DNA of 64,000 nucleotides from Streptomyces sp. NBC_01298 (GCF_035978755.1 NZ_CP108414.1:7874001-7938000); one strand, 5' to 3'. Shown: positions 33,814-43,013, numbered from the stretch's first letter. Program-made: numbers and translations. Notes: generated by a model from the sequence alone, not told the origin.

Positions 33814-35031
33814 ATGCGTTACGGAGTCCCCGCCGGGCTGCTCGCCGCGGCCCTCGGCCTGGTCGCGGCGCTGACCCTCGCCCCCACCTCCGCCGCCGTC
33901 ACCCCGGACACCCCCACCCCCGCCGTACCCGCCGCCGCCCCCGCGGCCTTCGCCCACCCCGGAGTCCTGAACAGTCGCGCCCAACTGGACTTCGTACGGG
34001 CCAAGGTGCAGGCCGGGCAGCAGCCGTGGAAGGCGGCGTTCGACGACATGCTCGCGAGCCGGTACGGCTCGCTGTCCCGGACGCCCAAGCCGCGCGAGAT
34101 CGTCGAATGCGGCTCCTACTCCAACCCCAACCTCGGCTGCACCGACGAGCGGGAGGACGCGATAGCCGCGTACACCGACGCGCTCGCCTGGTACATCACC
34201 CGCGACGCCCGGTACGCGAAGAAGTCCATCGAGCTGATGGACGCCTGGTCCGCGCGGATCAAGGACCACACCAACAGCAACGCCCCGCTGCAGAGCGGCT
34301 GGGCGGGCTCCACCTGGCCGCGCGCGGCCGAGATCGTCAAGCACACCTACTCCGGCGGCTGGCCGAACCAGGGGCGCTTCGCCACGATGCTGCGCGAGGT
34401 CTACCTGCCCGAGGTGATCGGCGGCAAGCCGAACAGCAACGGCAACTGGGAACTGATCATGATGGACGCCGCCGTCGGCATCTCCGTCCACCTCGACGAC
34501 CGCGCGAGCTACGACAAGGCGCTGGCGGTCTACCTAGGCCGGGTGCCCGCCTACTTCTACCTGGCCTCCGACGGGCCGCAGCCCGCGTACCCCCCGCGCT
34601 CCACGATCGACACCAGGAGCGAGCTGATCGACTACTGGCACGGCCAGAGCACCTTCGTGGACGGCCTGGCGCAGGAGACCTGCCGGGACTTCGGCCACAC
34701 CGGCATGGGCATCGCGGCGGCCATGCACGTGGCGGAGACCTCGCGCATCCAAGGGCGCGACCTGTACCCGGAGTTCAAGGACCGGTTCCGGCACGCGCTG
34801 GGCTTCCACGCCAAGTTCGAACTCGGTGAGGCCGTGCCCTCCTGGCTGTGCGGCGGGAGCCTGACCAAGGGCCTGGGTCCGGCCACCGAGGTCGGCTACA
34901 ACGCCCTGCACACCCGGCTCGGCGTCACGATGGAGAACACCCGGCGGCTCACCGAGGGCCGCCGACCGGCGGGAACCGAGAACCACTTCGAGGCGTGGGA
35001 GACGCTGACCCACGCGGACAACCCGAACTGA
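33814..35031 (+). CDS. Secreted alginate lyase-family protein
   Basis: The 405-residue protein has a signal peptide (MRYGVPAGLLAAALGLVAAL) followed by an Ala/Pro linker and an alginate-lyase-like alpha/alpha barrel: HPGVLNSRAQLDFVRAKV, the segment NSNGNWELIMMDAAVGISVH, Tyr/His-rich catalytic surface DYWHGQSTFVDG and DFGHTGMGIAAAMHVAE. Members split polyuronates by beta-elimination; the exact sugar is uncertain. GAAGGAAGG precedes ATG 33814. It is a single gene ended by a strong hairpin at 35065-35099. A role in extracellular polysaccharide use is likely. Confidence 0.87.
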   Translation: MRYGVPAGLLAAALGLVAALTLAPTSAAVTPDTPTPAVPAAAPAAFAHPGVLNSRAQLDFVRAKVQAGQQPWKAAFDDMLASRYGSLSRTPKPREIVECGSYSNPNLGCTDEREDAIAAYTDALAWYITRDARYAKKSIELMDAWSARIKDHTNSNAPLQSGWAGSTWPRAAEIVKHTYSGGWPNQGRFATMLREVYLPEVIGGKPNSNGNWELIMMDAAVGISVHLDDRASYDKALAVYLGRVPAYFYLASDGPQPAYPPRSTIDTRSELIDYWHGQSTFVDGLAQETCRDFGHTGMGIAAAMHVAETSRIQGRDLYPEFKDRFRHALGFHAKFELGEAVPSWLCGGSLTKGLGPATEVGYNALHTRLGVTMENTRRLTEGRRPAGTENHFEAWETLTHADNPN

Positions 35032-35064
35032 CGCACCCGCGCCACCGCGGAGCGCGGTACGGCG

Positions 35065-35099
35065 GAGTGCGGCCCCGCCCGATGGGCGGGGCCGCACTC
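35065..35099. terminator. Bidirectional 16-bp perfect hairpin
   Basis: GAGTGCGGCCCCGCCC (35065-35080) pairs perfectly with 35084-35099 around a 3-nt GAT loop. It lies between the convergent alginate lyase and PlsC genes and would serve both. Confidence 0.85.
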
Positions 35100-35119
35100 G
35101 CCGGCGGTGCGAACGGGCC

Positions 35120-35842
35120 TCAGCCGGCGTCCTTGACCTGCGCCGGGGTCGGCGCGGTGCCGCCGAGGTGGGCCGGCAGCCACCAGGAGTCCTCGGCGCC
35201 CTTGGGCTTGGCCGGATAGGCGGCCTGGGCGGCGTCCAGCAGCTCCTGCACGCGCTCGCGCAGCCGGCGGGTGATGGCCCCGGCGTACTGGTCGGCGGGC
35301 GCCTCCAGCGGTTCGCCCACCCGCATCGTCACCGGGATGTGGCTGCGCTTGAGGTCCTTGGGGCGGCCCTTGGTCCACATCCGCTGCGTTCCCCACAGGG
35401 CCACCGGGATCAGCGGGACACCGGCCTCCTGGGCCATGCGCGCCGCACCGGACTTGAAGCTCTTGAGGGTGAAGGACTGGGAGATCGTCGCCTCCGGGAA
35501 CACGCCGATGATCTCGCCGGAGCGCAGCGAGTCGAGCGCGTGCTGGTAGGCCGTCTCGCCCTGGGCGCGGTCCACGGGGATGTGCTTCATGGCGCGCATC
35601 AGCGGACCGGACACCTTGTGCCGGAACACCGACTCCTTCGCCATGAAGCGGACGAGCCGTTTCTGCGGGCGCGCGGTCAGCCCGGCGAAGATGAAGTCGA
35701 GGTAGCCGATGTGGTTCGACACCAGGACGGCCCCGCCCTTGCGCGGGATGTTCTCGGTGCCCTTCATGTCGATGCGGACGTCGAGCGCACGGAAGAGGGT
35801 GTGCGCGGCACCGATAACCGGGGGGTAGACGAGCTCAGCCAT
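35120..35842 (-). CDS. 1-acyl-glycerol-3-phosphate acyltransferase (PlsC family)
   Basis: The 240-residue membrane-associated enzyme carries the acyltransferase motifs SNHIGYLD (H-x4-D), FRHKVSGPLM, and GVFPEATIS. It would transfer an acyl group to lysophosphatidate or a related lipid in phospholipid synthesis. ATG 35842 is a single clear start. It is divergent from the thioredoxin gene across about 220 bp, where I see no convincing operator. Confidence 0.93.
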   Translation of the reverse strand: MAELVYPPVIGAAHTLFRALDVRIDMKGTENIPRKGGAVLVSNHIGYLDFIFAGLTARPQKRLVRFMAKESVFRHKVSGPLMRAMKHIPVDRAQGETAYQHALDSLRSGEIIGVFPEATISQSFTLKSFKSGAARMAQEAGVPLIPVALWGTQRMWTKGRPKDLKRSHIPVTMRVGEPLEAPADQYAGAITRRLRERVQELLDAAQAAYPAKPKGAEDSWWLPAHLGGTAPTPAQVKDAG

Positions 35843-36065
35843 GGTGGGGAGACCCCGCTTTCTGCCTGGAGGTGCTCCCGGCCGGAAGTTACGGCAGCGT
35901 AGGTACGCGGCCATGGGGATCGTGCCCCATACGGGAGCCGCAGGCCAGCCCAGACGCCCGTGCCCGGCGAGATTCTCGTCACGCCGGGAATGCGGCGGGT
36001 CCGCGGAGCGCTCCGATCAGCGTACGACCGTACCGGGATGATGGACGAGCGGCCGGACGGGCCGG

Positions 36066-36485
36066 GTGACGGCGGAGACGGGGGACCGGGTGCGCGCAGG
36101 TGAGCGGGACGATGGCTTGGGCTCGGGCTCGGGTGTGGGTGTGGGCTCGGGCGAGAGCGAGACCGTGAGCGAGAGCGCGAGCCGGCTGGGCGTCGCCGAG
36201 CTGGGTGCCGAGCCGGGGGAGCGGGCGACGCTCGTGCAGTTCTTCAGCGCCTTCTGCCAGCCTTGCCGGGCCACCCGGCGGATCCTGGACGAGGTCGCGG
36301 CCATGGTCGGGGGCGTTCGGCACATCGAGATCGACGCCGAGAAGAACCTGGACCTCGTACGGGTCCTGGGCATCGAGAAGACCCCGACGGTACTGGTCCT
36401 GGACGCGGCCGGCCGGATCGTTCGGCGGGCCGTCGGCATGCCGCGCAAGGCGGACGTGATCGCCGCCCTGGGCGCCGCCGTGTGA
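36066..36485 (+). CDS. Thioredoxin-family protein with CQPC active site
   Basis: The 139-residue cytoplasmic protein has the redox motif FCQPCRATRR and the fold features IEIDAEKNLDLVRVLGIEKTPTVLVLD with the cis-Pro after Thr. CQPC differs from the usual CGPC, which usually changes redox potential. The N-terminal 45 residues are a Gly/Ser/Glu low-complexity leader from simple DNA repeats at about 36115-36180. The start is uncertain: GTG 36066 is used, but GTG 36090 has a better Shine-Dalgarno and would remove eight residues. Confidence 0.85.
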   Translation: MTAETGDRVRAGERDDGLGSGSGVGVGSGESETVSESASRLGVAELGAEPGERATLVQFFSAFCQPCRATRRILDEVAAMVGGVRHIEIDAEKNLDLVRVLGIEKTPTVLVLDAAGRIVRRAVGMPRKADVIAALGAAV

Positions 36486-36636
36486 CGCGGGGCGCGTCCG
36501 GTGGGCCGGTACGCGCGTCCGCACGCAGCGTGACGCGCCCTACATCTGACCGTTGAGGCTTGACTGTGTACACGAGAGATCGCCAGGCTTGCGATATGCG
36601 GTATGAACTCCTGCTTTACGGACGGGGCACCTTCTG

Positions 36637-37182
36637 ATGACGGCTCCGACAGCTCCGTCCCCACGGGCCGGCGCAGGCCTGCCCGGCTCGCCCGCGCTGT
36701 TGCGCTCGGTGTTCCGCCGGCACGCCGCGGGCGTCGCCGTGATCACTGCCGAGAGCGGCGGCCGGCCGGCCGGTTTCACCGCCACCTCGCTCAACTCGGT
36801 CTCCGCCGACCCCCCGCTGCTGTCGTTCACCATCGGCACCGGGTCCTCCAGCTGGCCCGCGGTACGGGACTCCGAGCACCTCGGGGTCCACATACTCGGC
36901 GAGCACCAGGGGGAGTTGGCCGGCCTGTTCGCCCGCAACGGAGCCGACCGCTTCGGGCCCGCCACCGACTGGGCGCCCGGCCCGCACGGTGTGCCGGTGC
37001 TGGGCGGAGTCCTGGCCTGGCTGGTGTGCCGGGTGGTGGCGCGGGTTCCGGCCGGCGAGCACCGGGTGATCATCGCGGAGGCGGTCGCCGGGGACCCGGC
37101 GGGGGACCCCGTGGGGGATCCGGGCGGCGAGGGCCGTCCGCTGCTGTACCACCAGGGGCGCTTCAACGCGTTGCGGGACTGA
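36637..37182 (+). CDS. Flavin reductase-like FMN-binding protein
   Basis: The 181-residue cytoplasmic protein has the split-barrel flavin reductase pattern RHAAGVAVITAESGGRPAGF, TATSLNSVSADPPLLSFTIG and RVIIAEAVAG. It would reduce FMN/FAD with NAD(P)H, often to supply a partner monooxygenase, but no two-component partner is adjacent. ATG 36637 is preceded by a weak purine stretch. A Gly-Asp-Pro repeat near residue 155 is encoded by GGGGAYCC repeats. It is unlinked in operon terms from the etf genes 200 bp downstream. Confidence 0.88.
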   Translation: MTAPTAPSPRAGAGLPGSPALLRSVFRRHAAGVAVITAESGGRPAGFTATSLNSVSADPPLLSFTIGTGSSSWPAVRDSEHLGVHILGEHQGELAGLFARNGADRFGPATDWAPGPHGVPVLGGVLAWLVCRVVARVPAGEHRVIIAEAVAGDPAGDPVGDPGGEGRPLLYHQGRFNALRD

Positions 37183-37382
37183 ATCGTCCCTGCTGGGGCC
37201 GGTTCCGCCGGCGTTGGCCAGATCACAGTTCACCGGCCTTGCAACCTGGCGGCACCCGCTGTGTACTGACGAGTAACATTCCTGACGGGGCGCGGGTCGC
37301 CCCGGCGGGAACGGCCCGAGATGGCGCCTATGCTGCCTGAACAAGGCGGTACCAGAAATGTCGATGCGGTAGGAGAGCCGGC

Positions 37383-38168
37383 GTGAGCCTGAGGATCGTT
37401 GTCTGTGTGAAGTACGTGCCCGACGCCACTGGCGACCGGCAGTTCACCGAAGACCTGACCGTCAACCGTGACGACGTCGACGGCCTGCTGTCGGAGCTCG
37501 ACGAGTACGCCGTCGAGCAGGCGCTGCAGATCGCCGACGAGGCCGACGACGCGGAGATCACCGTCCTGACGGTGGGACCCGAGGACGCGAAGGACGCGCT
37601 GCGCAAGGCGCTGTCGATGGGTGCCGACAAGGCCATCCACGTCGAGGACGACGACCTGCACGGCAGTGACGTCATGGCCACCTCGCTGGTGCTCGCCAAG
37701 GCGATCGAGAAGGCCGGTTACGACCTGGTCATCACCGGCATGGCGTCGACCGACGGCACCATGGGCGTCCTCCCGGCGATCCTGGCCGAGCGCCTGGGCG
37801 TCCCGCAGGTCACCCTGCTCTCCGAGGTCAAGGTCGAGGACGGTGTCGTCACCGGCCGCCGCGACGGTGACACCGCGAGCGAGCAGCTCCAGGCCTCCCT
37901 CCCGGCGCTCGTCTCGGTGACGGACCAGTCGGGCGAGGCCCGTTACCCGTCCTTCAAGGGCATCATGGCCGCCAAGAAGAAGCCGGTGGAGTCCTGGGAC
38001 CTGGAGGAGCTGGAGATCGAGTCCGACGAGGTCGGTCTCGAAGGCTCCTGGACCGCGGTCGACTCCGCGACCCAGCGTCCGGCCCGCACCGCCGGCACGA
38101 TCGTCAAGGACGAGGGCGAGGGCGGCAAGTCGCTGGCCGAGTTCCTGGCCGGCCAGAAGTTCATCTAA
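37383..38168 (+). CDS. etfB: Electron transfer flavoprotein beta subunit
   Basis: The 261-residue subunit binds AMP and docks with EtfA to carry electrons from acyl-CoA or other dehydrogenases to the quinone pool. The N-terminus MSLRIVVCVKYVPDATGD, the adenosine-site strand ITVLTVGPEDAKDALRKALSMGADKAIHV and the recognition loop ALVSVTDQSGEARYPSFKGIM are typical. GTG 37383 follows AGGAGAG. It is followed by etfA after 59 bp, forming the normal etfBA pair. The dehydrogenases and ETF-quinone reductase that it serves are not in the window. Confidence 0.97.
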   Translation: MSLRIVVCVKYVPDATGDRQFTEDLTVNRDDVDGLLSELDEYAVEQALQIADEADDAEITVLTVGPEDAKDALRKALSMGADKAIHVEDDDLHGSDVMATSLVLAKAIEKAGYDLVITGMASTDGTMGVLPAILAERLGVPQVTLLSEVKVEDGVVTGRRDGDTASEQLQASLPALVSVTDQSGEARYPSFKGIMAAKKKPVESWDLEELEIESDEVGLEGSWTAVDSATQRPARTAGTIVKDEGEGGKSLAEFLAGQKFI

Positions 38169-38227
38169 GAGCTTCGGCCATCCCTCGACAGTCCCCCTGA
38201 CTACTTCGCATTCGCAGGAGCATCCCC

Positions 38228-39190
38228 ATGGCTGAAGTCCTCGTCTACGTCGACCACGTCGACGGCGCCGTTCGCAAGCCCACCCTTGAACTGCTGACCC
38301 TGGCCCGCCGCATCGGCGAGCCCGTCGCCGTCGCCCTCGGCGCCGGTGCCGAGGCCACCGCCGCCGTGCTCGCCGAGCACGGTGCCGTCAAGGTCCTCAC
38401 CGCCGACGCCCCGGAGTTCTCCGACTACCTCGTCGTACCGAAGGTGGACGCGCTCCAGGCCGCGTACGACGCCGTCTCCCCGGCCGCCGTACTGCTCCCC
38501 TCCTCCGCGGAGAACAAGGAGATCGGCGCCCGCCTGGCCGTCCGCATCGGCTCCGGCATCATCACCGACGCCACCGACCTGGAGGCGGGTGACGAGGGCC
38601 CGGTCGCGACGCAGGCCGCGTTCGCCGCGTCCTTCAGCACCAAGTCCCGCGTCTCCAAGGGCACCCCGGTCATCACCGTGAAGCCCAACTCGGCCCCGGT
38701 CGAGGCCGCCCCGGCCGCCGGCACCGTCGAGGCGCTCGCCGTCACCTTCGGCGCCCTGGCCACCGGCACCAAGGTCACCTCCCGCACCCCGCGCGAGTCG
38801 ACCGGCCGCCCCGAGCTGACCGAGGCCGCGATCGTGGTCTCCGGCGGCCGCGGCGTCAACGGCGCCGAGAACTTCCACATCATCGAGGCCCTCGCGGACT
38901 CCCTCGGTGCGGCCGTCGGCGCCTCGCGCGCCGCCGTGGACGCCGGCTGGTACCCGCACTCCAACCAGGTCGGCCAGACCGGCAAGTCGGTCTCCCCGCA
39001 GCTGTACATCGCCTCCGGCATCTCGGGCGCGATCCAGCACCGCGCCGGCATGCAGACGTCCAAGACGATCGTCGCGATCAACAAGGACGCCGAGGCCCCG
39101 ATCTTCGACCTCGTCGACTACGGCGTGGTCGGCGACCTCTTCGCGGTCGTCCCCCAGCTGACCGACGAGATCAAGGCGCGCAAGGGCTAA
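38228..39190 (+). CDS. etfA: Electron transfer flavoprotein alpha subunit
   Basis: The 320-residue subunit carries the ETF FAD. The C-terminal FAD-binding block QVGQTGKSVSPQLYIASGIS and SKTIVAINKDAEAPIFDLVDYGVVGD is present, and the N-terminal half holds the EtfB-docking fold. A GCAGGAG stretch precedes ATG 38228. It is co-transcribed with etfB and followed by a strong hairpin at 39230. No fusion or truncation is seen. Confidence 0.97.
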   Translation: MAEVLVYVDHVDGAVRKPTLELLTLARRIGEPVAVALGAGAEATAAVLAEHGAVKVLTADAPEFSDYLVVPKVDALQAAYDAVSPAAVLLPSSAENKEIGARLAVRIGSGIITDATDLEAGDEGPVATQAAFAASFSTKSRVSKGTPVITVKPNSAPVEAAPAAGTVEALAVTFGALATGTKVTSRTPRESTGRPELTEAAIVVSGGRGVNGAENFHIIEALADSLGAAVGASRAAVDAGWYPHSNQVGQTGKSVSPQLYIASGISGAIQHRAGMQTSKTIVAINKDAEAPIFDLVDYGVVGDLFAVVPQLTDEIKARKG

Positions 39191-39229
39191 AACCCTGCCG
39201 CAGGCGTTGACCTGCGGGTAAGTGGTCTC

Positions 39230-39264
39230 CGGGGCCGTGTGGTGTTTCTCACCGCACGGCCCCG
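39230..39264 (+). terminator. Hairpin terminator after etfA
   Basis: CGGGGCCGTGTGGTG pairs with CACCGCACGGCCCCG (one G-T wobble) around a TTTCT loop. It begins 39 bp after the etfA stop and precedes the DUF6986 promoter. Confidence 0.85.
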
Positions 39265-39294
39265 AGTCGTTTGTCCAGGACGGCGGAGGGACCA

Positions 39295-39323
39295 TTGACT
39301 GAGCGGAACCCCGTGACTAAATT
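39295..39323 (+). promoter_or_regulatory. Consensus-like promoter of the DUF6986 gene
   Basis: TTGACT (39295-39300) and TAAATT (39318-39323) are separated by 17 bp, close to the housekeeping consensus. The AT-rich -10 is unusual against the GC-rich background. Confidence 0.75.
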
Positions 39324-39342
39324 CTGTAATGCGGATCTAAGA

Positions 39343-39357
39343 TTCCGTGAAGCGGAA
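39343..39357. promoter_or_regulatory. TTCCG-TGAAG-CGGAA palindrome downstream of the promoter
   Basis: A perfect 5-5-5 inverted repeat lies just past the predicted start of transcription, where a repressor would block elongation. The TTCCG/CGGAA arms resemble IclR-type sites that control allantoin/glyoxylate genes in Streptomyces. That link is inference. Confidence 0.45.
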
Positions 39358-39373
39358 AAGAGGAGAGTGCACG

Positions 39374-40672
39374 ATGGGTCAGCAGGAGAAGGTGGCGACG
39401 AGCCTCGCAGGCGCGGTCAGCGAGGGCATCAGCGCTTCCCTCAAGCCGGTGGACGCGGAACTCGCGCGCCACTACCCGGGCGACCCCGGCACCCGTCAGC
39501 CCATCCACACGGTCTACGTGCCCGGTGACGTCTTCGCCGCGGACACCATCCGTACCTGGGGCGACCAGGCCCTCGCGGCCCTCGACGAGCACGCCCCGGA
39601 CGCCGCCACCTTCGCCAAGGTGCTCGGCATCTCCGACGAGCTGGCCGTACCGGTCTACGACCGCGTCCGCGCCAAGCTCGCCTCCGAGCCCATCGAGGAC
39701 CTGCGCGTCGACTTCGAGGACGGCTTCGGCGTCCGCTCCGACGAGGAGGAGGACCAGGCCGCCGCCCGCGCCGCCCGCCTCGTCGCCGAAGCCTTCTCCA
39801 ACGGCACGAACGCCCCGTACATGGGCATCCGGATGAAGTGCATGGAGTCCAACGTCCGCGACCGCGGCATCCGGACCACCGACATCTTCCTCTCGGGCCT
39901 GCTCGCGCACGGCGGCCTGCCCGAGGGCCTGGTCCTGACCCTGCCCAAGGTCACCTACCCCGAGCAGGTCACGGCCTTCGTGCAGCTGCTGGAGGCCTTC
40001 GAGACCGCCCGCGGCCTGCGCCCGGGCCGGATCGGCTTCGAGATCCAGATCGAGACCAGCCAGTCCATCCTGGCCTCCGACGGCACCGCCGCGGTCGCCC
40101 GGATGATCGAGGCCTCCAAGGGCCGCGCCACCGGCCTGCACTACGGCACCTTCGACTACAGCGCCTGCGTCGGCGTCTCCGCCGCGTACCAGTCGAGCGA
40201 CCACCCCGCCGCCGACCACGCCAAGGCGATCATGCAGGTCGCGGCCGCCGGTACCGGCGTACGCGTCTCCGACGGCTCGACCAACGTCCTGCCGATCGGC
40301 ACCACCGAGCACGTCCACGAGGCCTGGAAGCTCCACTACGGCCTCACCCGCCGCGCCCTGGCCCGTGCCTACTACCAGGGCTGGGACATGCACCCGGCGC
40401 ACCTGCCGACCCGCTACGCGGCGGTCTTCGTCTTCTACCGCGAGGGCCTCGAAACGGCCGCCGCGCGCCTGAAGGCGTACGTCGCCAAGATCGAGGGCGA
40501 CGTCATGGACGAGCCCGCCACCGCGAAGGCCCTGGCCGGCTACCTGGTCCGCGGCCTGGACTGCGGCGCCGTCGGCGCCGACGAGGTCACCGCCCTGACC
40601 GGCCTGACCCGCGCGGAACTCGACGCCTTCGCCATCCCGCGCCGCTCGGCGACGCTGACGGCGACCGCCTGA
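39374..40672 (+). CDS. DUF6986 / CitE-like aldolase-family protein
   Basis: The 432-residue cytoplasmic protein has a TIM-barrel of the HpcH/HpaI-CitE type: LRVDFEDGFGVRSDEEE holds the metal-binding acids, with GIRMKCMESNVRDRGIRTTD, FEIQIETSQSI (a catalytic Glu region) and TGLHYGTFDYSACVGV. Such enzymes cleave or form C-C bonds of acyl-CoA or oxo acids. GAGGAGAG precedes ATG 39374. A strong promoter and a TTCCG/CGGAA palindrome lie upstream. The substrate is unknown; glyoxylate-related chemistry is a guess from the family and site type. Confidence 0.85.
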   Translation: MGQQEKVATSLAGAVSEGISASLKPVDAELARHYPGDPGTRQPIHTVYVPGDVFAADTIRTWGDQALAALDEHAPDAATFAKVLGISDELAVPVYDRVRAKLASEPIEDLRVDFEDGFGVRSDEEEDQAAARAARLVAEAFSNGTNAPYMGIRMKCMESNVRDRGIRTTDIFLSGLLAHGGLPEGLVLTLPKVTYPEQVTAFVQLLEAFETARGLRPGRIGFEIQIETSQSILASDGTAAVARMIEASKGRATGLHYGTFDYSACVGVSAAYQSSDHPAADHAKAIMQVAAAGTGVRVSDGSTNVLPIGTTEHVHEAWKLHYGLTRRALARAYYQGWDMHPAHLPTRYAAVFVFYREGLETAAARLKAYVAKIEGDVMDEPATAKALAGYLVRGLDCGAVGADEVTALTGLTRAELDAFAIPRRSATLTATA

Positions 40673-40691
40673 GGCGAGTAGCCCCCGCACG

Positions 40692-40722
40692 AGGCCCGGC
40701 CGGCCTGCCCCCGGCCGGGCCT
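40692..40722 (+). terminator. Hairpin terminator after the DUF6986 gene
   Basis: AGGCCCGGCCGG pairs perfectly with CCGGCCGGGCCT around a 7-nt loop, ending with TCGG. It starts 20 bp after the stop codon. Confidence 0.8.
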
Positions 40723-40729
40723 TCGGCGT

Positions 40730-40769
40730 CCGAGGGCCCGGCCTCGGATCACCGGGGCCGGGCCCTCGG
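40730..40769 (-). terminator. 14-bp hairpin across the end of the WD40 gene
   Basis: CCGAGGGCCCGGCC (40730-40743) pairs perfectly with 40756-40769 around a 12-nt loop. The WD40 stop codon (40749) lies in the loop, so the hairpin probably terminates that transcript. Confidence 0.6.
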
Positions 40770-43013
40770 GGTGTGCGGGGTCGGCAGGAGCCAGCAGCGC
40801 AGGGTGCCGTCGTCCCCGGAGGCGGCCAGGAGGCTCGCGTCGGGGGAGAAGGCGACCCCGCGGACGGCTCCGCCGTGACCGGTCAGCGGCAAGCCGGTGA
40901 TGGCCTCACCCGTGGCAGGGTCCCAGAGCTGCACGGTGCCGTCCGCACCGGCGCTGGCCAGCCGGTCTCCCCGTGGGGAGAACACCAGGCCGTACACGGG
41001 ACCGGTGTGCCCGGGGAGACGACGGCAGCGCGGGGCGGGGGCCTTCACGTCCCACAGCAGCAGGTTCCCGTCGGCGCTGCCAGTCGCCAGCAGACGGCCG
41101 TCGGGTGAGAAGGCCATGGCGCTGACGGCGCTAAAGCCGACCGCCAGTTCCAGGTCGGATGTTTCCGGGGCCGTCGGATTCCACAGCACGACCCGCTCGG
41201 CCATGGCGGCGGCCAGCACACCCCCGCTCGGGGCGGCGGCGAGGGCGAACACGTCCGACAGCCCGTCAGGAACGCGTGCGGCGGCCCTCCGGCCCTCGGA
41301 CCAGTCCAGGACGAGTACCCGCCCTTGTGCCCCGATCACGATCGCCTGCCGCACAGCGGCGCGGAACGTGACGTGCTGCAACAGGGACAGGGGACGGTTG
41401 GGCGGTCCGGCGGGGGTCCACACCGTGGCCGGTCCGCCATCGGCAGGGAACTCCAGCCCCCAGGGGGCCTTACCGGTCGATGCGGGCAGGGACTCGGACA
41501 GCTGGACGCGTGCCGCCGGATCCCAGGTGAGGATCCGGTCGTCCTCGGTGTGGACCAGGAGGCGGGTGCTGTCCGGCGAAAAGGCCAGCCCGCGCAGAGC
41601 CACTCCGTCGGCCGTCGACAGGGCGGGCAGGGCTACGGCCTGTGGTGTGCGCAGGGTGGATTCGAGGGCGCGCGCCGCCAGCAGTGCGGAAGGCGGGGGT
41701 GGCGCGTACGCCTCGCCGTGGTAGATCACTAGGGTGTCGGACTCGCCGCAGACCGCGAGCATGCCGCCGTCGGCGGACATGGCCAGCTGGTCGAACGGAC
41801 CCTTGTACCCCGCCAGGGGCGGACCCAGGGGGGCGCCGGTCGAAGGGTCCCAGAGGCGTACGGTGCCCTGGTCGCTCATGGTGGCCAGCAGGCGGACGTC
41901 CCGGGAGAAGGCCACGGTGGCTCCAGGGGCGGCCGCTTCGGACAGTCTGTGCGCGACAGTGCCGGTCGCGGTGTCCCACAGCAGGGTCTCATTCCAGACG
42001 GTCGTGGCCAGCAGGGTTCCGTCGGCGGAGAACACGGCCCTGAGGGTCTCGCTGCCCTTTTCGACGAGAGGCTTGCCGATGCTCGAATCGGTCGTCAGGT
42101 CCCACAGGCGTAGCACGTGTCCGCTCCTGACCGCGGCCAGGATGCTGCCGTCGGAGCGGCAGAACATCGCTTTGGCCTCGCCGCTGACAGGTGACCCGGC
42201 GGGCTCGCCGGTCGCGGTGTCCCACCGGTGGACGACGTCTGCGTCGGCTGTGACCAGTGTCCGGTCGTCTGCTGAGAAGACGACCAGGTCGATGGGGCCG
42301 TCGTGCCCGCGCACGGGCGGCCATGACCGCTCAAGCGTCTCGGTGTCCCACAAGGTGACCGTGCCGTTGTCGTCTCCGACGGCCAGCATGTGGCCGCTGG
42401 GGGAGAACGCCATTGCATAGGCCAGGGATGTGCCTTCGAGCGTGTCCAGGGGAACTCCGAGGACGGGATCCCATAGTTGGACCACTGCAGTCTCCGGGTT
42501 CGTCTCGTTCACCCCGGATACGGCGAGGATCCGGCCGTCGGGCGAGAACGCCGCGCACCAGTTGTTGTTCACCAGGGTGGTGAGCACGTGGGCCAGGACG
42601 AAGTCGGTCCCGCCGACGGGAGGGATCGGGGGCTCCGGAGGGGCGGCTCGCCCCGTGATGAGGGGTCCGGGTGCCGACGGGCGGCGGACCGGATCCAGGG
42701 CGGCCAGTTCGCGCCAGCGTCGCCGCCAGGGTTCCAGCTCGGGGGAGTTGTGGGGTGGGACGGGCCGCTCCTGCCCGAACTCGTCGTACGAGTGGAGGAT
42801 CCGGACCAGGCCCATGAGGCGGTCCAGGCCCGGAAGGCGGTCCCCGCGGAACGCGTCGCTCTGGGTGGACACGGGAAGCCGGATGCCGGTCTGGGACTTC
42901 GCCGCACGCGCGGCCAGTTCGCGGTAGGACGGCTTGCCCCGGTCGAGTCGCAGTCGACGCAAGTCCGCCGCGAACGACTCCAGTTCTTCGCTGAATGCAC
43001 GCACGCTGTCCAT
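40749..43013 (-). CDS. WD40-repeat protein with N-terminal helical (XRE-like) domain
   Basis: The 754-residue cytoplasmic protein starts with a helical domain that looks like the Streptomyces XRE-type module (SYRELAARAAKSQTGIRLPVST), then about 14 WD40-type blades (for example LAVGDDNGTVTLWD, LLATMSDQGTVRLWD, LLATGSADGNLLLWD, LASAGADGTVQLWD). This predicts two seven-bladed propellers used as a protein-interaction scaffold. No kinase, caspase or NTPase domain is present. ATG 43013 overlaps GTGATG and has TAACCT 9 bp upstream, so the message may be leaderless. It is divergent from a small membrane protein gene. Confidence 0.85.
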   Translation of the reverse strand: MDSVRAFSEELESFAADLRRLRLDRGKPSYRELAARAAKSQTGIRLPVSTQSDAFRGDRLPGLDRLMGLVRILHSYDEFGQERPVPPHNSPELEPWRRRWRELAALDPVRRPSAPGPLITGRAAPPEPPIPPVGGTDFVLAHVLTTLVNNNWCAAFSPDGRILAVSGVNETNPETAVVQLWDPVLGVPLDTLEGTSLAYAMAFSPSGHMLAVGDDNGTVTLWDTETLERSWPPVRGHDGPIDLVVFSADDRTLVTADADVVHRWDTATGEPAGSPVSGEAKAMFCRSDGSILAAVRSGHVLRLWDLTTDSSIGKPLVEKGSETLRAVFSADGTLLATTVWNETLLWDTATGTVAHRLSEAAAPGATVAFSRDVRLLATMSDQGTVRLWDPSTGAPLGPPLAGYKGPFDQLAMSADGGMLAVCGESDTLVIYHGEAYAPPPPSALLAARALESTLRTPQAVALPALSTADGVALRGLAFSPDSTRLLVHTEDDRILTWDPAARVQLSESLPASTGKAPWGLEFPADGGPATVWTPAGPPNRPLSLLQHVTFRAAVRQAIVIGAQGRVLVLDWSEGRRAAARVPDGLSDVFALAAAPSGGVLAAAMAERVVLWNPTAPETSDLELAVGFSAVSAMAFSPDGRLLATGSADGNLLLWDVKAPAPRCRRLPGHTGPVYGLVFSPRGDRLASAGADGTVQLWDPATGEAITGLPLTGHGGAVRGVAFSPDASLLAASGDDGTLRCWLLPTPHTPRARPR

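Noticed and set aside
36560..36600. Promoter with TTGACT before the flavin reductase gene
   Set aside because: TTGACT is present near 36558, but no acceptable -10 hexamer occurs at 16-19 bp, so I do not call it.
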